Positions 27,714-36,454 of a stretch of 64,000 nt of DNA are shown in pieces (position 1 is the stretch's first letter; each line of letters begins with the position of its first letter). Source of the stretch: Novosphingobium decolorationis (GTDB taxonomy: Bacteria > Pseudomonadota > Alphaproteobacteria > Sphingomonadales > Sphingomonadaceae); NCBI RefSeq assembly GCF_018417475.1, contig NZ_CP054856.1, positions 3,627,001-3,691,000 on the forward strand. Direction: 5' to 3'. The notes beneath the pieces were generated by a model that saw only the letters and a program-made list of their open reading frames with translations, searched no databases and was not told where the DNA came from. A program made the translations under genes and the position numbers.

Positions 27714-28708
27714 GCCGCGAAGACTCCGTGGCGCTGGCCGTAGGCGTAGAACAGGTCGGGCCAGGCGTGGGCGGGCGTGGCGGGATCGAGGCGGACCCCG
27801 AAGCCGTGGCCGCCCTTGTCGAAGCCGTGGAACTCGCACGGGCGCTGCTGCGCCAGCATCGCCGAGTACATCGCGAGCGAATTCTGGATCGGCACGAGGC
27901 CATCGTCGCTCGCCGCGGTCAGGAAGACCGGCGGGGTCTGTGCGTCGACGCGGTTCTCGACCGAGGCGTATTCGGCATCGCTGGCGGGCGCGCCTTGCCC
28001 CAGCAGATTGTCGCGCGACCCGGCGTGGGTGAAAGGCTCGGCCAGCGAAATGACCGGGTAGATGAGTCCGGCAAGGTCGGGGCGGGCCGAGACCTCGTCG
28101 ATCGCGTCGAGCGGCGCATAGGTCTCTTCGGCAAAGCGCGTGGCAAGGCTGCCGCCCAGATGGCCGCCTGCCGAAAAGCCGAGCACGGCCAGCCGCTTGG
28201 GATCAAGCGCGAACTCGCTGGCGCGTGCGCGGATGATCCGCATTGCGCGCTGCGCGTCCTGCAAGGGCACGAGGGCGCGCTTGGCCCAGCCCTCTGCGGG
28301 AAGGCGGTAGGAGAGGATGAAGCAGGTGACGCCGCGCTGGGTCAGCCAGCGGGCCTGCTCCTCGCCCTCGTTGTCCCAGGCAAGGAAGCCGTAGCCGCCA
28401 CCCGGGATCAGCAGCACCGCCGAACCATTGCGGTAGGCGGGCTGGCGCACCTCGAGCCAGGGCGTGCCGACGCCGGTGACGATGCGCTCATCGAAGCTGG
28501 GGTCCGTGCTCCCTTGCGCGACCTTGCGTTCGGGCAGGCGGGCAGGGGCCCCGGGCGCCTTGCCCGGCCAGAGCGGGATCGTCGGGCCAGAGGTGGTGAT
28601 TGCCGTGGGGCCCGCATGCGCGGGGCGGCTGCGCGCGGTGGCCGCAACGCCCAGCGCGGCGAGGCCGCCGAGCAGGGCCCGGCGCGAGGTGGCGTGGGAA
28701 GCGGTCAT
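27710..28708 (-). CDS. alpha/beta-hydrolase, acetyl-xylan-esterase-like, Tat-exported
   Basis: A 332-aa protein with a twin-arginine signal (SRRALLGGLAALGVAATA). The alpha/beta-hydrolase core has the oxyanion segment LIPGGGYGFLAWD, the nucleophile elbow GFSAGGHLGG and the catalytic His in GGHGFGVRLD. It resembles BD-FAE and acetyl-xylan-esterase-like enzymes. The start at 28708 was chosen for the signal peptide and the upstream GGAGGTTA. It lies 14 bases after GH3 and overlaps the GDSL gene. Deacetylation of plant hemicellulose is the likely role. Confidence 0.8.
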   Translation of the reverse strand: MTASHATSRRALLGGLAALGVAATARSRPAHAGPTAITTSGPTIPLWPGKAPGAPARLPERKVAQGSTDPSFDERIVTGVGTPWLEVRQPAYRNGSAVLLIPGGGYGFLAWDNEGEEQARWLTQRGVTCFILSYRLPAEGWAKRALVPLQDAQRAMRIIRARASEFALDPKRLAVLGFSAGGHLGGSLATRFAEETYAPLDAIDEVSARPDLAGLIYPVISLAEPFTHAGSRDNLLGQGAPASDAEYASVENRVDAQTPPVFLTAASDDGLVPIQNSLAMYSAMLAQQRPCEFHGFDKGGHGFGVRLDPATPAHAWPDLFYAYGQRHGVFAA

Positions 28709-28722
28709 CGCGCGTAACCTCC

Positions 28723-31158
28723 TTATTCGGGGCAGACGGTTCCGGCCGGGTCGGTGGCGATGCGCATGTCCGAGATCGAGACCGCGAAGGGCGCCTTGGC
28801 CTTGAGCGCGAAGGGCTTGGTGATGCCGCCCAGATACGTGCCGTGCTGGCCAAAGCACTTCAGCGAGATCTTGAGCGAGGACCATGTGCCCGGTTGCGCC
28901 AACGCTTCGTCGATGCGCACCGTGCCCGAACCCAGCGAGAGTGTGACGGGGGCCGTCGGCGCGGTGTCGAGGCGGTAGATCACCTCGACGTTCATGTCCG
29001 CATTCGCCTCGCGGTCGAGCTTGAGGTTGGGGCCGTCGATGCGCATCTGGCCCTCGCCCGTCCAGTCAAGCCGGATCGCGCCTTCCTGCCGGTCGGCGCT
29101 GTCGACCAGGCGCTGCGAAACCGCGCCGTCGAGGCCCATCGTGAAGGGCTTCGCAAGAATGCCGTCGGCGATGTAGGTGCTGGTGTTGGTCGCGCTGGCG
29201 TCGATCCCGGGCTCTTCGCCAAGGGCGGGCACGTGGGCGCTCTTCGCATAGCTCAGGCCATAGCCGAGCGCGAACAGCGGGTCGTAGTCCGCATTGCCCT
29301 GGTTGAGGCGGAACTGGTCGGCGCGCTTGGGCCAGCTGAAGGAGAGGGCGCCGGTGAAGTCGGTCGCACCGCCCACCAGAACATCGGCCACGCCTGCGCC
29401 TTCCGAACCGGGATACCAGGCCGCGACAAAGGCGTCGGACTGGTTGATCTCGGGGTTTACCCATAGCGGGCGGCCCGAAAGGAAGACCGAGACGGTCGGG
29501 ATCCCGGCCGCTTTCAGCTTGGTAAGGAGCGCGAGAGCCTTCTTGTCGCCGGGCTGGAATTCGAGGCTGCGGATGTCGCCGCGAAGCTCCGCGTAAGGTT
29601 CTTCGCCGAAGACGACAATGGCGACGTCGGGCTTCTGCGAGAAGCTGCCGTCGACAGAAAGGGTGGCCGTGCCGCCGCCCGCTTCGAGCGCCTGCTCGAT
29701 ACCGGCGTAGATCGAGGTTGCACCCGGGAAATCGGCGTTGGTGTTGCCATCGCCCTGCCAGGAAAGCGTCCACCCGCCCGACTGGCGGCCGATGTCGTCG
29801 GCCGCATCGCCCGCGACGAGGACGTTGGCGCTCGACTTGATCGGCAGCACGCCCTCGTTCTTGAGGAGGACGAGGCTCTCACGCACGGCGCGCCGGGCAA
29901 TTGCACGGTGCTCGGGCGCACCCATCACGTCCTGCCACTTGGCCTCGTAGGGGCGGGCCGCGTCGAACAGGCCGAGCTTGAACTTGATGCGCAGGATGCG
30001 GCGCACGGCATCGTCGATGCGCGCCATCGGGATGGTGCCGTCCTCGGCGTGCTTGAGGGTCGAGTTGAACAGGCCCTTCCAGCTGTCGGGCGCCATTGCC
30101 ATGTCGAGCCCGGCGTTGAAGGTGTCGGGGCAATCGGTGTTGGTGCAGCCGGGGATCTGGCCATGGCCGTTCCAGTCCCCCACGACGAAGCCGTCGAAGC
30201 CCATGCGGCCCTTGAGGACATCGGTGAGCAGGGCCTTGTTGCCGTGCATCTTGATCCCGTTCCAGCTCTGGAACGAGGCCATGACGGTCATCGTGCCGGC
30301 ATCGACGGCGGGGGGGTAGCCCGCATCGTGGATGCGGATGAGGGTGTCCTCGTCGACCTGGGTGTCGCCCTGGTCGATGCCCTCGGTGGTGCCGCCATCG
30401 CCCAGGAAGTGCTTGACGCTGGCCGAGACGCGGCCCGCCTGGACGGTGTTGGGTGTGCCGGGCGCGCCCTGCAGGCCCTCGATCATCGGCGCGGCGTAGG
30501 CGGCGACGAGCGCGGGGTTCTCCGAGTAACCTTCGTAGGCGCGGCCCCAGCGGTCGTCCTGCGGCACGGCGAGCGTCGGGCCAAAGGCCCAGTGGATGCC
30601 GCTCGCGGCGGTTTCGGCGGCGGTGGCCCGGCCGATCTCGCGCATCAATTCGGGGTCGTGCATCGCGCCAAGGCCGCTGTTGTGCGGGAAGAGCGTGGCG
30701 CCCACGACATTGGAATTGCCGTGAACGGCATCGATGCCGAAGATGATGGGAATGGCGACGTGGCCCTTGCGCTTCTCCAGCGCGACCGCATCGAAGGCGT
30801 GGCTGGTGGCGATCCAGGGCTCGGCGGGCGAGCGGTCGGGCGCGCCGATCGGGGGCGAGTTGCCGCCCGCGAGGATCGAGCCGAGCGGATATTCGCGCAG
30901 GTCCTCAGGCGTGATCGCGGCGGTGTCGGCCTGGATCATCTGGCCGACCTTCTCGCGCAGAGACATCTGAGCCATGAGCTTGGTGATCTTCGCCTCGATC
31001 GCGGGATCGATGAAATCGGGGCTCTTGGCGGCGGGCCACTTGTCCGGGTGCACCGGAGTGGGCGCGGGGGCCTCGTCGCCCAGGGCAGGCTGGGCCAGCG
31101 CGAGCGCCGCGCAGGAACTGAGCGCAAACGCCTGCGCGATGCGGTTGAAACGCCTCAT
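28723..31158 (-). CDS. GH3 exo-beta-glucosidase with ExoP-type galactose-binding domain
   Basis: An 811-aa periplasmic glycosidase. A signal peptide (to ALAQPALGDEA) leads into the GH3 barrel, with FGIDAVHGNSNVVGATLFPHN, VSASVKHFLGDGGT and the nucleophile Asp in GFVVGDWNGH. The second alpha/beta domain includes LLKNEGVLPIK and AIVVFGEEPYAE. A C-terminal beta domain of about 160 residues is of the ExoP galactose-binding-like type. It probably releases glucose from cello- or deglycosylated xyloglucan oligosaccharides. It is the first gene of a leftward unit with a LacI-type operator about 50 bases upstream, divergent from lacI. Confidence 0.92.
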   Translation of the reverse strand: MRRFNRIAQAFALSSCAALALAQPALGDEAPAPTPVHPDKWPAAKSPDFIDPAIEAKITKLMAQMSLREKVGQMIQADTAAITPEDLREYPLGSILAGGNSPPIGAPDRSPAEPWIATSHAFDAVALEKRKGHVAIPIIFGIDAVHGNSNVVGATLFPHNSGLGAMHDPELMREIGRATAAETAASGIHWAFGPTLAVPQDDRWGRAYEGYSENPALVAAYAAPMIEGLQGAPGTPNTVQAGRVSASVKHFLGDGGTTEGIDQGDTQVDEDTLIRIHDAGYPPAVDAGTMTVMASFQSWNGIKMHGNKALLTDVLKGRMGFDGFVVGDWNGHGQIPGCTNTDCPDTFNAGLDMAMAPDSWKGLFNSTLKHAEDGTIPMARIDDAVRRILRIKFKLGLFDAARPYEAKWQDVMGAPEHRAIARRAVRESLVLLKNEGVLPIKSSANVLVAGDAADDIGRQSGGWTLSWQGDGNTNADFPGATSIYAGIEQALEAGGGTATLSVDGSFSQKPDVAIVVFGEEPYAELRGDIRSLEFQPGDKKALALLTKLKAAGIPTVSVFLSGRPLWVNPEINQSDAFVAAWYPGSEGAGVADVLVGGATDFTGALSFSWPKRADQFRLNQGNADYDPLFALGYGLSYAKSAHVPALGEEPGIDASATNTSTYIADGILAKPFTMGLDGAVSQRLVDSADRQEGAIRLDWTGEGQMRIDGPNLKLDREANADMNVEVIYRLDTAPTAPVTLSLGSGTVRIDEALAQPGTWSSLKISLKCFGQHGTYLGGITKPFALKAKAPFAVSISDMRIATDPAGTVCPE

Positions 31159-31206
31159 GTCATCCTCATCCAGAAATTCTTCGCGGGAACCGTAGGGCAT
31201 GCAGAA

Positions 31207-31220
31207 TGATTGCGCTACCA
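31207..31220. promoter_or_regulatory. LacI-type operator between GH3 and lacI
   Basis: TGATTGCGCTACCA is a degenerate palindrome centred on GCGC. It lies between the divergent GH3 and lacI genes, so it can serve both promoters, including autoregulation of the repressor. Confidence 0.6.
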
Positions 31221-31297
31221 TTTTTCGCTGACGTGAAATTTTTGGCATCCTCCAGGCTACGCCTTTGCCTTTGGCGAAGTCCTGCTAAAGTCGGCCT

Positions 31298-32392
31298 ATG
31301 GCAGATAGTGAGCGCAAACGCCGGTCCCCGCGATCGCGGCAGACGGGAGCCCCAACGATTGCAGATGTGGCCGCGATGGCGGGCGTCTCGATGATGACCG
31401 TTTCGCGCGTGATCAATGCCGAGCCCAAAGTGCGCCAGTCCACGCGCGACACCGTGAACGAGGCCATCGCCAAGCTCAATTACGCCCCCAACCGGGCTGC
31501 GCGCAGCCTTGCGGGCGCCTCGCAGATCCGCATCGGCCTGCTCTATTCCAACCCGTCCGAGGCGTTCCTTTCGGCCTTCATCGTCGGTAGCCTGGAAGAG
31601 GCTGGCCGGCTCGACGTGCAGATCGTCATCCAGAAGGTGGAAGAGGGCGAGGAACTGGCCGCGGCGGTCGAGCGCATGGTGGCAGGCGGCGTGGACGGCG
31701 TGATCCTGCCCCCGCCGATCTGCGAATCCGAGGAAGTGCTGGGCGTTCTGCGCCAGTCCGACATCCCGACCGTGGCCGTCGCCACGCCCAAGGAGCAGGA
31801 CGGTATCGCCACGATCCTGATCGACGATGCGAGCGCGGCGCGCGAGATGACCGCGCACCTCGCGTCGCTGGGGCATGAGCGGATCGGCTTCATCCTCGGC
31901 CATCCCGACCTGGCGGCCAGCAAGGACCGCCATGAAGGCTACCGGCAGGGGCTGGCCGATGCGGGCTATGCCTATGACGAGGCGCTCGTCGCGCAGGGCT
32001 TCTTTACCTACCGCTCCGGGCTCGATGCGGCTGAGCAGCTGCTGGCGCAGGACAACCCGCCCACTGCGATCTTTGCCAGCAACGACGACATGGCGGCCGC
32101 GGCCGTCGCGGTCGCGCACCGGCGCGGGCTCGACGTGCCCGGCGATCTCACTGTCTGCGGGTTCGACGATGTGGCGATGGCGACGACGATCTGGCCCGAA
32201 CTCACCACGATCCACCAGCCCATCGCGGCGATGAGCCGCCAGGCCGTCGAGCTCCTCGCGACGTTCCTGCGCAACAAGCGCAGCGCCGAAGTGGGCGAGC
32301 AGCGCATCATGGTCGATTACGAGCTCGTCCGTCGCCAGTCCGACGCGGCCCCGCGCCGCCGTCCGGCAACGCGGGTACCCGCGACGGTCTGA
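31298..32392 (+). CDS. LacI-family transcriptional regulator
   Basis: A 364-aa repressor. After a basic N-terminal extension, the helix-turn-helix and hinge read PTIADVAAMAGVSMMTVSRV to YAPNRAARSLAG. A periplasmic-binding-protein-like effector domain follows (IRIGLLYSNPSEAF, MTAHLASLGHERIGFILGHP, ASNDDMAAAAV, VCGFDDVAMATTIWPELTTI). It is the only regulator inside the xyloglucan locus, and four matching operators surround it, so it probably controls the whole locus. The effector is likely a sugar such as xylose or a small oligosaccharide, which is inference. Confidence 0.93.
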   Translation: MADSERKRRSPRSRQTGAPTIADVAAMAGVSMMTVSRVINAEPKVRQSTRDTVNEAIAKLNYAPNRAARSLAGASQIRIGLLYSNPSEAFLSAFIVGSLEEAGRLDVQIVIQKVEEGEELAAAVERMVAGGVDGVILPPPICESEEVLGVLRQSDIPTVAVATPKEQDGIATILIDDASAAREMTAHLASLGHERIGFILGHPDLAASKDRHEGYRQGLADAGYAYDEALVAQGFFTYRSGLDAAEQLLAQDNPPTAIFASNDDMAAAAVAVAHRRGLDVPGDLTVCGFDDVAMATTIWPELTTIHQPIAAMSRQAVELLATFLRNKRSAEVGEQRIMVDYELVRRQSDAAPRRRPATRVPATV

Positions 32393-32398
32393 GCCCTC

Positions 32399-33232
32399 TC
32401 AGGCCGAGCGGATCGTCATTTCAAGAGCGCGCGTCGCGCCCGGCTCGAGCGGGGCGGGGGCGTCGCGGTTGACGGCGTCGGGCATGGTCGTTTGCGGTTC
32501 GGCGCAGAAGAAGTCGGCGCCTTGCGGAACGAAGAGGTGGAGATAGGGCGTGCCCGCGCTTTCGAGCACGAGGTCGCCGTCGCGCCGGGCGATGCGCACG
32601 GTGCCGTCCCATCCGGTGTAGCAGTTGTCGACCAGATGCGGTAGCTCGAGCGGGGAGGGCGTGCTCCAGTCGCCAAGGGCGTCGGGCGCGGTGTGCTCGG
32701 TCGGGAGCATCTCGGCATCGCCCAGCCACAGGCCCTTGGCCCCAAAGGAGATCGCGGTGACGTCCTCGCGCGCGAACCAGGGATGGAAGCCCAGGCCCGC
32801 AGGCATCGCGCGTGCATCGGTGTTGGTGATCGCGAGGCGCGCGGTGAGCCCTTGTGCGCTCAGGCACAGCGTTTGGGTAAGCGCAAAGGACCAGGGCCAG
32901 TCGGCATCGGCCGTATGCGCGTGAACCAGCGTGACCGAGTCCCCCCGGCTATCACGCACCATCCATTCGCCCAGCCAGGTCGTGCCGTGGATCGGATGCG
33001 CAATAGCTGGATGGTTGGGGGTGAGCGAGAAGGTCTCGCCCTCCCAGTCAAAACGGCCGTGCGCGATCCGGTTGGCGTAGGGTGCGAGCGGAAAGCAGGC
33101 GCTTTCCAGCGGCTCTGCGCTGCCCTCGGGCATGGGGCGCAGGATGTCCGCGCCCCGCCGGGTCAGCGCGCGGATCAGGCCGCCCGCTGCCGGATCCAGC
33201 GTCAGGGCCCAGTCGCCCGAGGCAATGCGCAT
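32399..33232 (-). CDS. aldose 1-epimerase family protein
   Basis: A 277-aa mutarotase-like enzyme. The conserved substrate-binding segment reads FPLAPYANRIAHGRFDWEG, followed by HPIHGTTWLG with the catalytic His, LGFHPWF, and a late Glu around PLEPGATRALEM. It would equilibrate the alpha and beta anomers of sugars released by the glycosidases so that the dehydrogenase at 35620-36405 can use them. It begins 2 bases after the sugar porter and ends 6 bases from the convergent lacI stop. No signal peptide is seen, so it is cytoplasmic. Confidence 0.87.
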   Translation of the reverse strand: MRIASGDWALTLDPAAGGLIRALTRRGADILRPMPEGSAEPLESACFPLAPYANRIAHGRFDWEGETFSLTPNHPAIAHPIHGTTWLGEWMVRDSRGDSVTLVHAHTADADWPWSFALTQTLCLSAQGLTARLAITNTDARAMPAGLGFHPWFAREDVTAISFGAKGLWLGDAEMLPTEHTAPDALGDWSTPSPLELPHLVDNCYTGWDGTVRIARRDGDLVLESAGTPYLHLFVPQGADFFCAEPQTTMPDAVNRDAPAPLEPGATRALEMTIRSA

Positions 33233-33234
33233 CC

Positions 33235-34632
33235 TTACATGTCCTCGAGTTCGCGGCCGCGCGTTTCGATCACGGTGGCGCGCACGAAGAAGAACGAGAC
33301 GAGGGCGGCCAGCGCATAGAGCACGTACGTGACCGAGAGGCCGGGCGTCTTGGCCAGCGTCGGGAAGCTGACCGAGATCACCGCGTTCGCGATCCACTGC
33401 GCAAAGCCGGCCACGGCGAGTGCCGAACCGCGGATCTGGTTGGGGAACATCTCACCCAGCATCACCCACATGACAGGGCCCCAGCTGACGTTGAAGAAGA
33501 CAACGTAGGCGTTGGCCGAAATGAGCGCGATCAGCCCTGCATGGCCCGGCAGGCTCACGGTCCCGTCAGCGGCGGTGACGGCGGTCGAGAAGGCCCAGGC
33601 GACCACGCCCAGCGTCACGGTCATGCCCGCCGAGCCGATCAGCAGCAGGGGCTTGCGGCCCAGGCGATCAATGAAGGCGATGGCGATGAGGCAGGCGCCG
33701 ATCGAGAGCGCGCCCGAGATTATGTTGATCTGGAGCGCGGAATCCTCGGTGAAGCCGACTGCCTGCCACAGCGTTGCGCCGTAGTAGAAGACGACGTTGA
33801 TGCCCACGAGCTGCTGGAACACGGCGATGCCGATGCCCACCCACAGGATCGGGCGGATCTTGCCCGTCGCCTTGTCGACGAGGTCGGAGAGCTTGGGCTG
33901 GTGATGGTCGGCGGCGAGCGAGGCTTCGATCTCGGCGACCTTGCGCTGCGCGGTGGCGGCACCGAAGAGGCGGGTCAGCACCTCGCGGGCTTCCTCGATG
34001 CGGCCCTGCGCGACAAGGTAGCGCGGGCTCTCGGGAATGCCCAGGAGCGCGAGGAAATAGATCAGCGCGGGGATTGCCTGGAGCCAGAACATCCAGCGCC
34101 ATGCCGGGAAGTCGAGCCAGAGCGTGGCGGTCGAACCACCGGCCCAGCGCGCCAGCACGAAGTTGGCGAGGAAGGCGCCGGTAAGGCCGGTGATGATCAT
34201 TACCTGCTGCACACTGGAGAGGCGTCCGCGCACTTCGGCGGGCGTCATCTCGGAGATGTAGACCGGCGAGGTGACGCTCGCCGCGCCGACCCCGAGCCCG
34301 CCGATGATGCGCGCGATGATGAAGATGGCCGAGGACCCTGCCGCGCCGGCCAGAAGCGCGGAAACGAGGAACAGCCCGGCGGCCAGCATCATCGTGCCGC
34401 GCCGCCCGATACGGTCGGACAGGCGCCCTGCGATGAAGGCGCCGAACGAGGAGCCGACAAGGATCGCGCCGACATTGATGCCGATGCCCAGGCTGCCCAG
34501 GTCAAAGGCCGCCTCGAGCCCGTTCTGCGTGCCGTTGATGACGCCCGAATCGTAGCCGAACATGAACCCGCCGATGGTCGCCACGGCGACGACGAGCGCC
34601 ACCAGGCGGGTGTTGATCTCAACCCTGTCCAT
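33235..34632 (-). CDS. MFS sugar porter
   Basis: A 465-aa, 12-helix inner-membrane sugar:H+ symporter. Family signatures are GFMFGYDSGVINGT in helix 1, GRLSDRIGRRG, PVYISEMTPAEVRGRLSS, IPESPRYLV, QQLVGINVVFYYG, FIDRLGRKPLLLIG and GEMFPNQIRGSA. The closest functional group is the XylE/AraE type, so xylose is the likely cargo, although glucose or galactose are possible. AAAGGA precedes the ATG. It lies in the same leftward unit as xylX, the dehydrogenase and the lactonase. Confidence 0.93.
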   Translation of the reverse strand: MDRVEINTRLVALVVAVATIGGFMFGYDSGVINGTQNGLEAAFDLGSLGIGINVGAILVGSSFGAFIAGRLSDRIGRRGTMMLAAGLFLVSALLAGAAGSSAIFIIARIIGGLGVGAASVTSPVYISEMTPAEVRGRLSSVQQVMIITGLTGAFLANFVLARWAGGSTATLWLDFPAWRWMFWLQAIPALIYFLALLGIPESPRYLVAQGRIEEAREVLTRLFGAATAQRKVAEIEASLAADHHQPKLSDLVDKATGKIRPILWVGIGIAVFQQLVGINVVFYYGATLWQAVGFTEDSALQINIISGALSIGACLIAIAFIDRLGRKPLLLIGSAGMTVTLGVVAWAFSTAVTAADGTVSLPGHAGLIALISANAYVVFFNVSWGPVMWVMLGEMFPNQIRGSALAVAGFAQWIANAVISVSFPTLAKTPGLSVTYVLYALAALVSFFFVRATVIETRGRELEDM

Positions 34633-34696
34633 TCCAGTAATCCTTTCCCAGCGGACCGCCGCACGTCTTGGGGGCGGCGTGCGGCCCGCGCGCAAA

Positions 34697-35569
34697 TCAG
34701 GTGTTGGCGCTGCGTGGAGGCGCCGCGGGTACATCGACCCGGAAGGTAAAGAGGTCGCCCGCCTGCGGCTGTGCGGCCAGTTCGGCTTCGCCCAGGCCCT
34801 GGCGCGCGGTCGTGGCGTAGGCGGTCCGCCCGTCCGGGCCGCCCAGCGTGATCTTGGTGACGTTGCTGACCGGGAAGCGGACCTCGTGGGTCAGCGTGCC
34901 GTCGGGCGCGAAGCGGCGCGCCGCCGCGCCGCCGAAGAAGCCCTGCCAGATGCCGCCTTCTGCATCGCAGATCGCGCCGTCGGGATGGCCCCAGTCGTCG
35001 CGATCGGGCGTGGTGAAGTCGAGGAAAAGTTCGCCGTCACCCGCCGTGCCGTCGGCCTGGATGGCGTGGCGGTAGACCCGGCGCCCGATGGTGTCGACGT
35101 GGTAGAGCCAGCTGCCGCACGGCGAGATCGCGGGGCCGTTGGTGATGGTGGTCGCCGGAATTCCGGCCTCGCGCACGTCCCCCTTGTCGAGGACGAAGAC
35201 GACACCGGTTTCGCTCTCTTCCAGATTGTCCATCGAGCCGAACCATACGCGCCCCTCGGCATCGATGGCCGCATCGTTCAGGCGGTTGTCGGGCAGGTCG
35301 GTGTGGACCTGTGCAATCTGGGTGAGGGTACCGCTCTCGGGATCGAGGCGGTGCGGGCCCGACTGGAGGCCGACGATGAGGCCGTCGTGTGCGCTCGGCA
35401 GGACCCAGCCCACATGCTCGGGCGTCGCCCAGCGGGTGAGCGCGTGGGTCTCGGGATCAACCTTGAAGACGGTGTTGCCCTTGATGTCGACGAACCACAG
35501 CGCACCGTCGATCCAGCAGGGGCCTTCGCCCAGGTGCGCACCGACTTTCAGGAAATGGTCTGCCTGCAT
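34697..35569 (-). CDS. xylC: SMP-30/gluconolactonase family sugar lactonase (XylC-like)
   Basis: A 290-aa six-bladed beta-propeller lactonase. Metal ligands are seen in HLGEGPCWIDGALWFVD (Glu), TDLPDNRLNDAAIDAEGRVW (Asn) and WGHPDGAICD (Asp). In the oxidative (Weimberg) pathway it opens the xylonolactone or arabinonolactone produced by the adjacent dehydrogenase. The start at 35569 is the first ATG in frame with the conserved N terminus. The symbol is based on family plus neighbours; other aldonolactones are possible substrates. Confidence 0.85.
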   Translation of the reverse strand: MQADHFLKVGAHLGEGPCWIDGALWFVDIKGNTVFKVDPETHALTRWATPEHVGWVLPSAHDGLIVGLQSGPHRLDPESGTLTQIAQVHTDLPDNRLNDAAIDAEGRVWFGSMDNLEESETGVVFVLDKGDVREAGIPATTITNGPAISPCGSWLYHVDTIGRRVYRHAIQADGTAGDGELFLDFTTPDRDDWGHPDGAICDAEGGIWQGFFGGAAARRFAPDGTLTHEVRFPVSNVTKITLGGPDGRTAYATTARQGLGEAELAAQPQAGDLFTFRVDVPAAPPRSANT

Positions 35570-35619
35570 CGCTCTCACTCTCTCGTCCTTGTGTTCTTTA
35601 TAGGCTCGAAGGGACCGGA

Positions 35620-36405
35620 TCAGCGCCAGCCGGCGTCGATCCAGTAATCGTGGCCGGTACACATACGGGCCCCGTGCGAGCTGAGGAAGAGGACAAGTGC
35701 GGCGACGTCATCGGGCATGATGCGGCCCGAAAGGCATTGCGCAGCCACGATTTCCGCTTCGCCTTCGGGGCTGTACCACTTTTCCTGGCGCGGCGTCTTC
35801 ACGTTGCCCGGGACCACCGTGTTGACGCGGATGTTGTCGCGGCCAAGGTCGCGTGCGAGGCTGCGGGTCATGCCCGAGATCGCGGCCTTGGCGGTCTGGT
35901 AGAGAACGAGGTCAGGCAGGCCCAGGTGCCAGGAGATCGAACCGAAGTTGATGATCGCGCCGCCACCGGCGGCCTTCATCGCGGGGATGACGGCCTGGGC
36001 CGCGAAGAACTGGTGGCGCAGGTTCACGTTCATGCGCTCTTCCCAGAACTCCGGGGTCACGTCGGCGACAGCATGGCGGTCATCGTTCGCGGCGTTGTTG
36101 ACGAGCACATCGACGCCGCCCAGCTGCGCAACGAGATCCGCCATCGTTGCCTGGACCGCGCCGATGTCGGTGAGGTCGAGGTGGTGGTAGATCGGCGCAT
36201 GGCGGGCATCGCGTGCCAGTTCGCGGGCCAGTTCCTCCCCGGCCTCGTCCTGGATATCGACGAAGGCGACCTGCGCCCCTTGCGCCACGAACGCCTTGAC
36301 GAGGCCCTCGCCGATGCCGCTCGCGCCGCCCGAGACGATGACCTTCGCGTCCTGGAGTTCGGGATAGATAGCGCTCACGCCATCGGTGGAAGCCTTGCTC
36401 AGCAT
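35620..36405 (-). CDS. xylB: short-chain sugar dehydrogenase (XylB-like)
   Basis: A 261-aa SDR oxidoreductase. The NAD(P)-binding motif is VSGGASGIGEGL, with the acidic residue VAFVDIQD that usually favours NAD+. Also present are NNAAND, and the catalytic Ser in NFGSISWHLG with YQTAK. The C-terminal GHDYWIDAGWR is typical of the subgroup. With XylC-like and XylX-like genes on either side it most likely oxidises D-xylose (or L-arabinose) to the lactone. ATG 36405 is preceded by GAGCAGGA; a GTG at 36423 is an alternative start. Confidence 0.85.
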   Translation of the reverse strand: MLSKASTDGVSAIYPELQDAKVIVSGGASGIGEGLVKAFVAQGAQVAFVDIQDEAGEELARELARDARHAPIYHHLDLTDIGAVQATMADLVAQLGGVDVLVNNAANDDRHAVADVTPEFWEERMNVNLRHQFFAAQAVIPAMKAAGGGAIINFGSISWHLGLPDLVLYQTAKAAISGMTRSLARDLGRDNIRVNTVVPGNVKTPRQEKWYSPEGEAEIVAAQCLSGRIMPDDVAALVLFLSSHGARMCTGHDYWIDAGWR

Positions 36406-36454
36406 CGTGTCCTGCTCGCCCACGTCTATTCTCGTTCTTTTGGTTGGTTGGTTT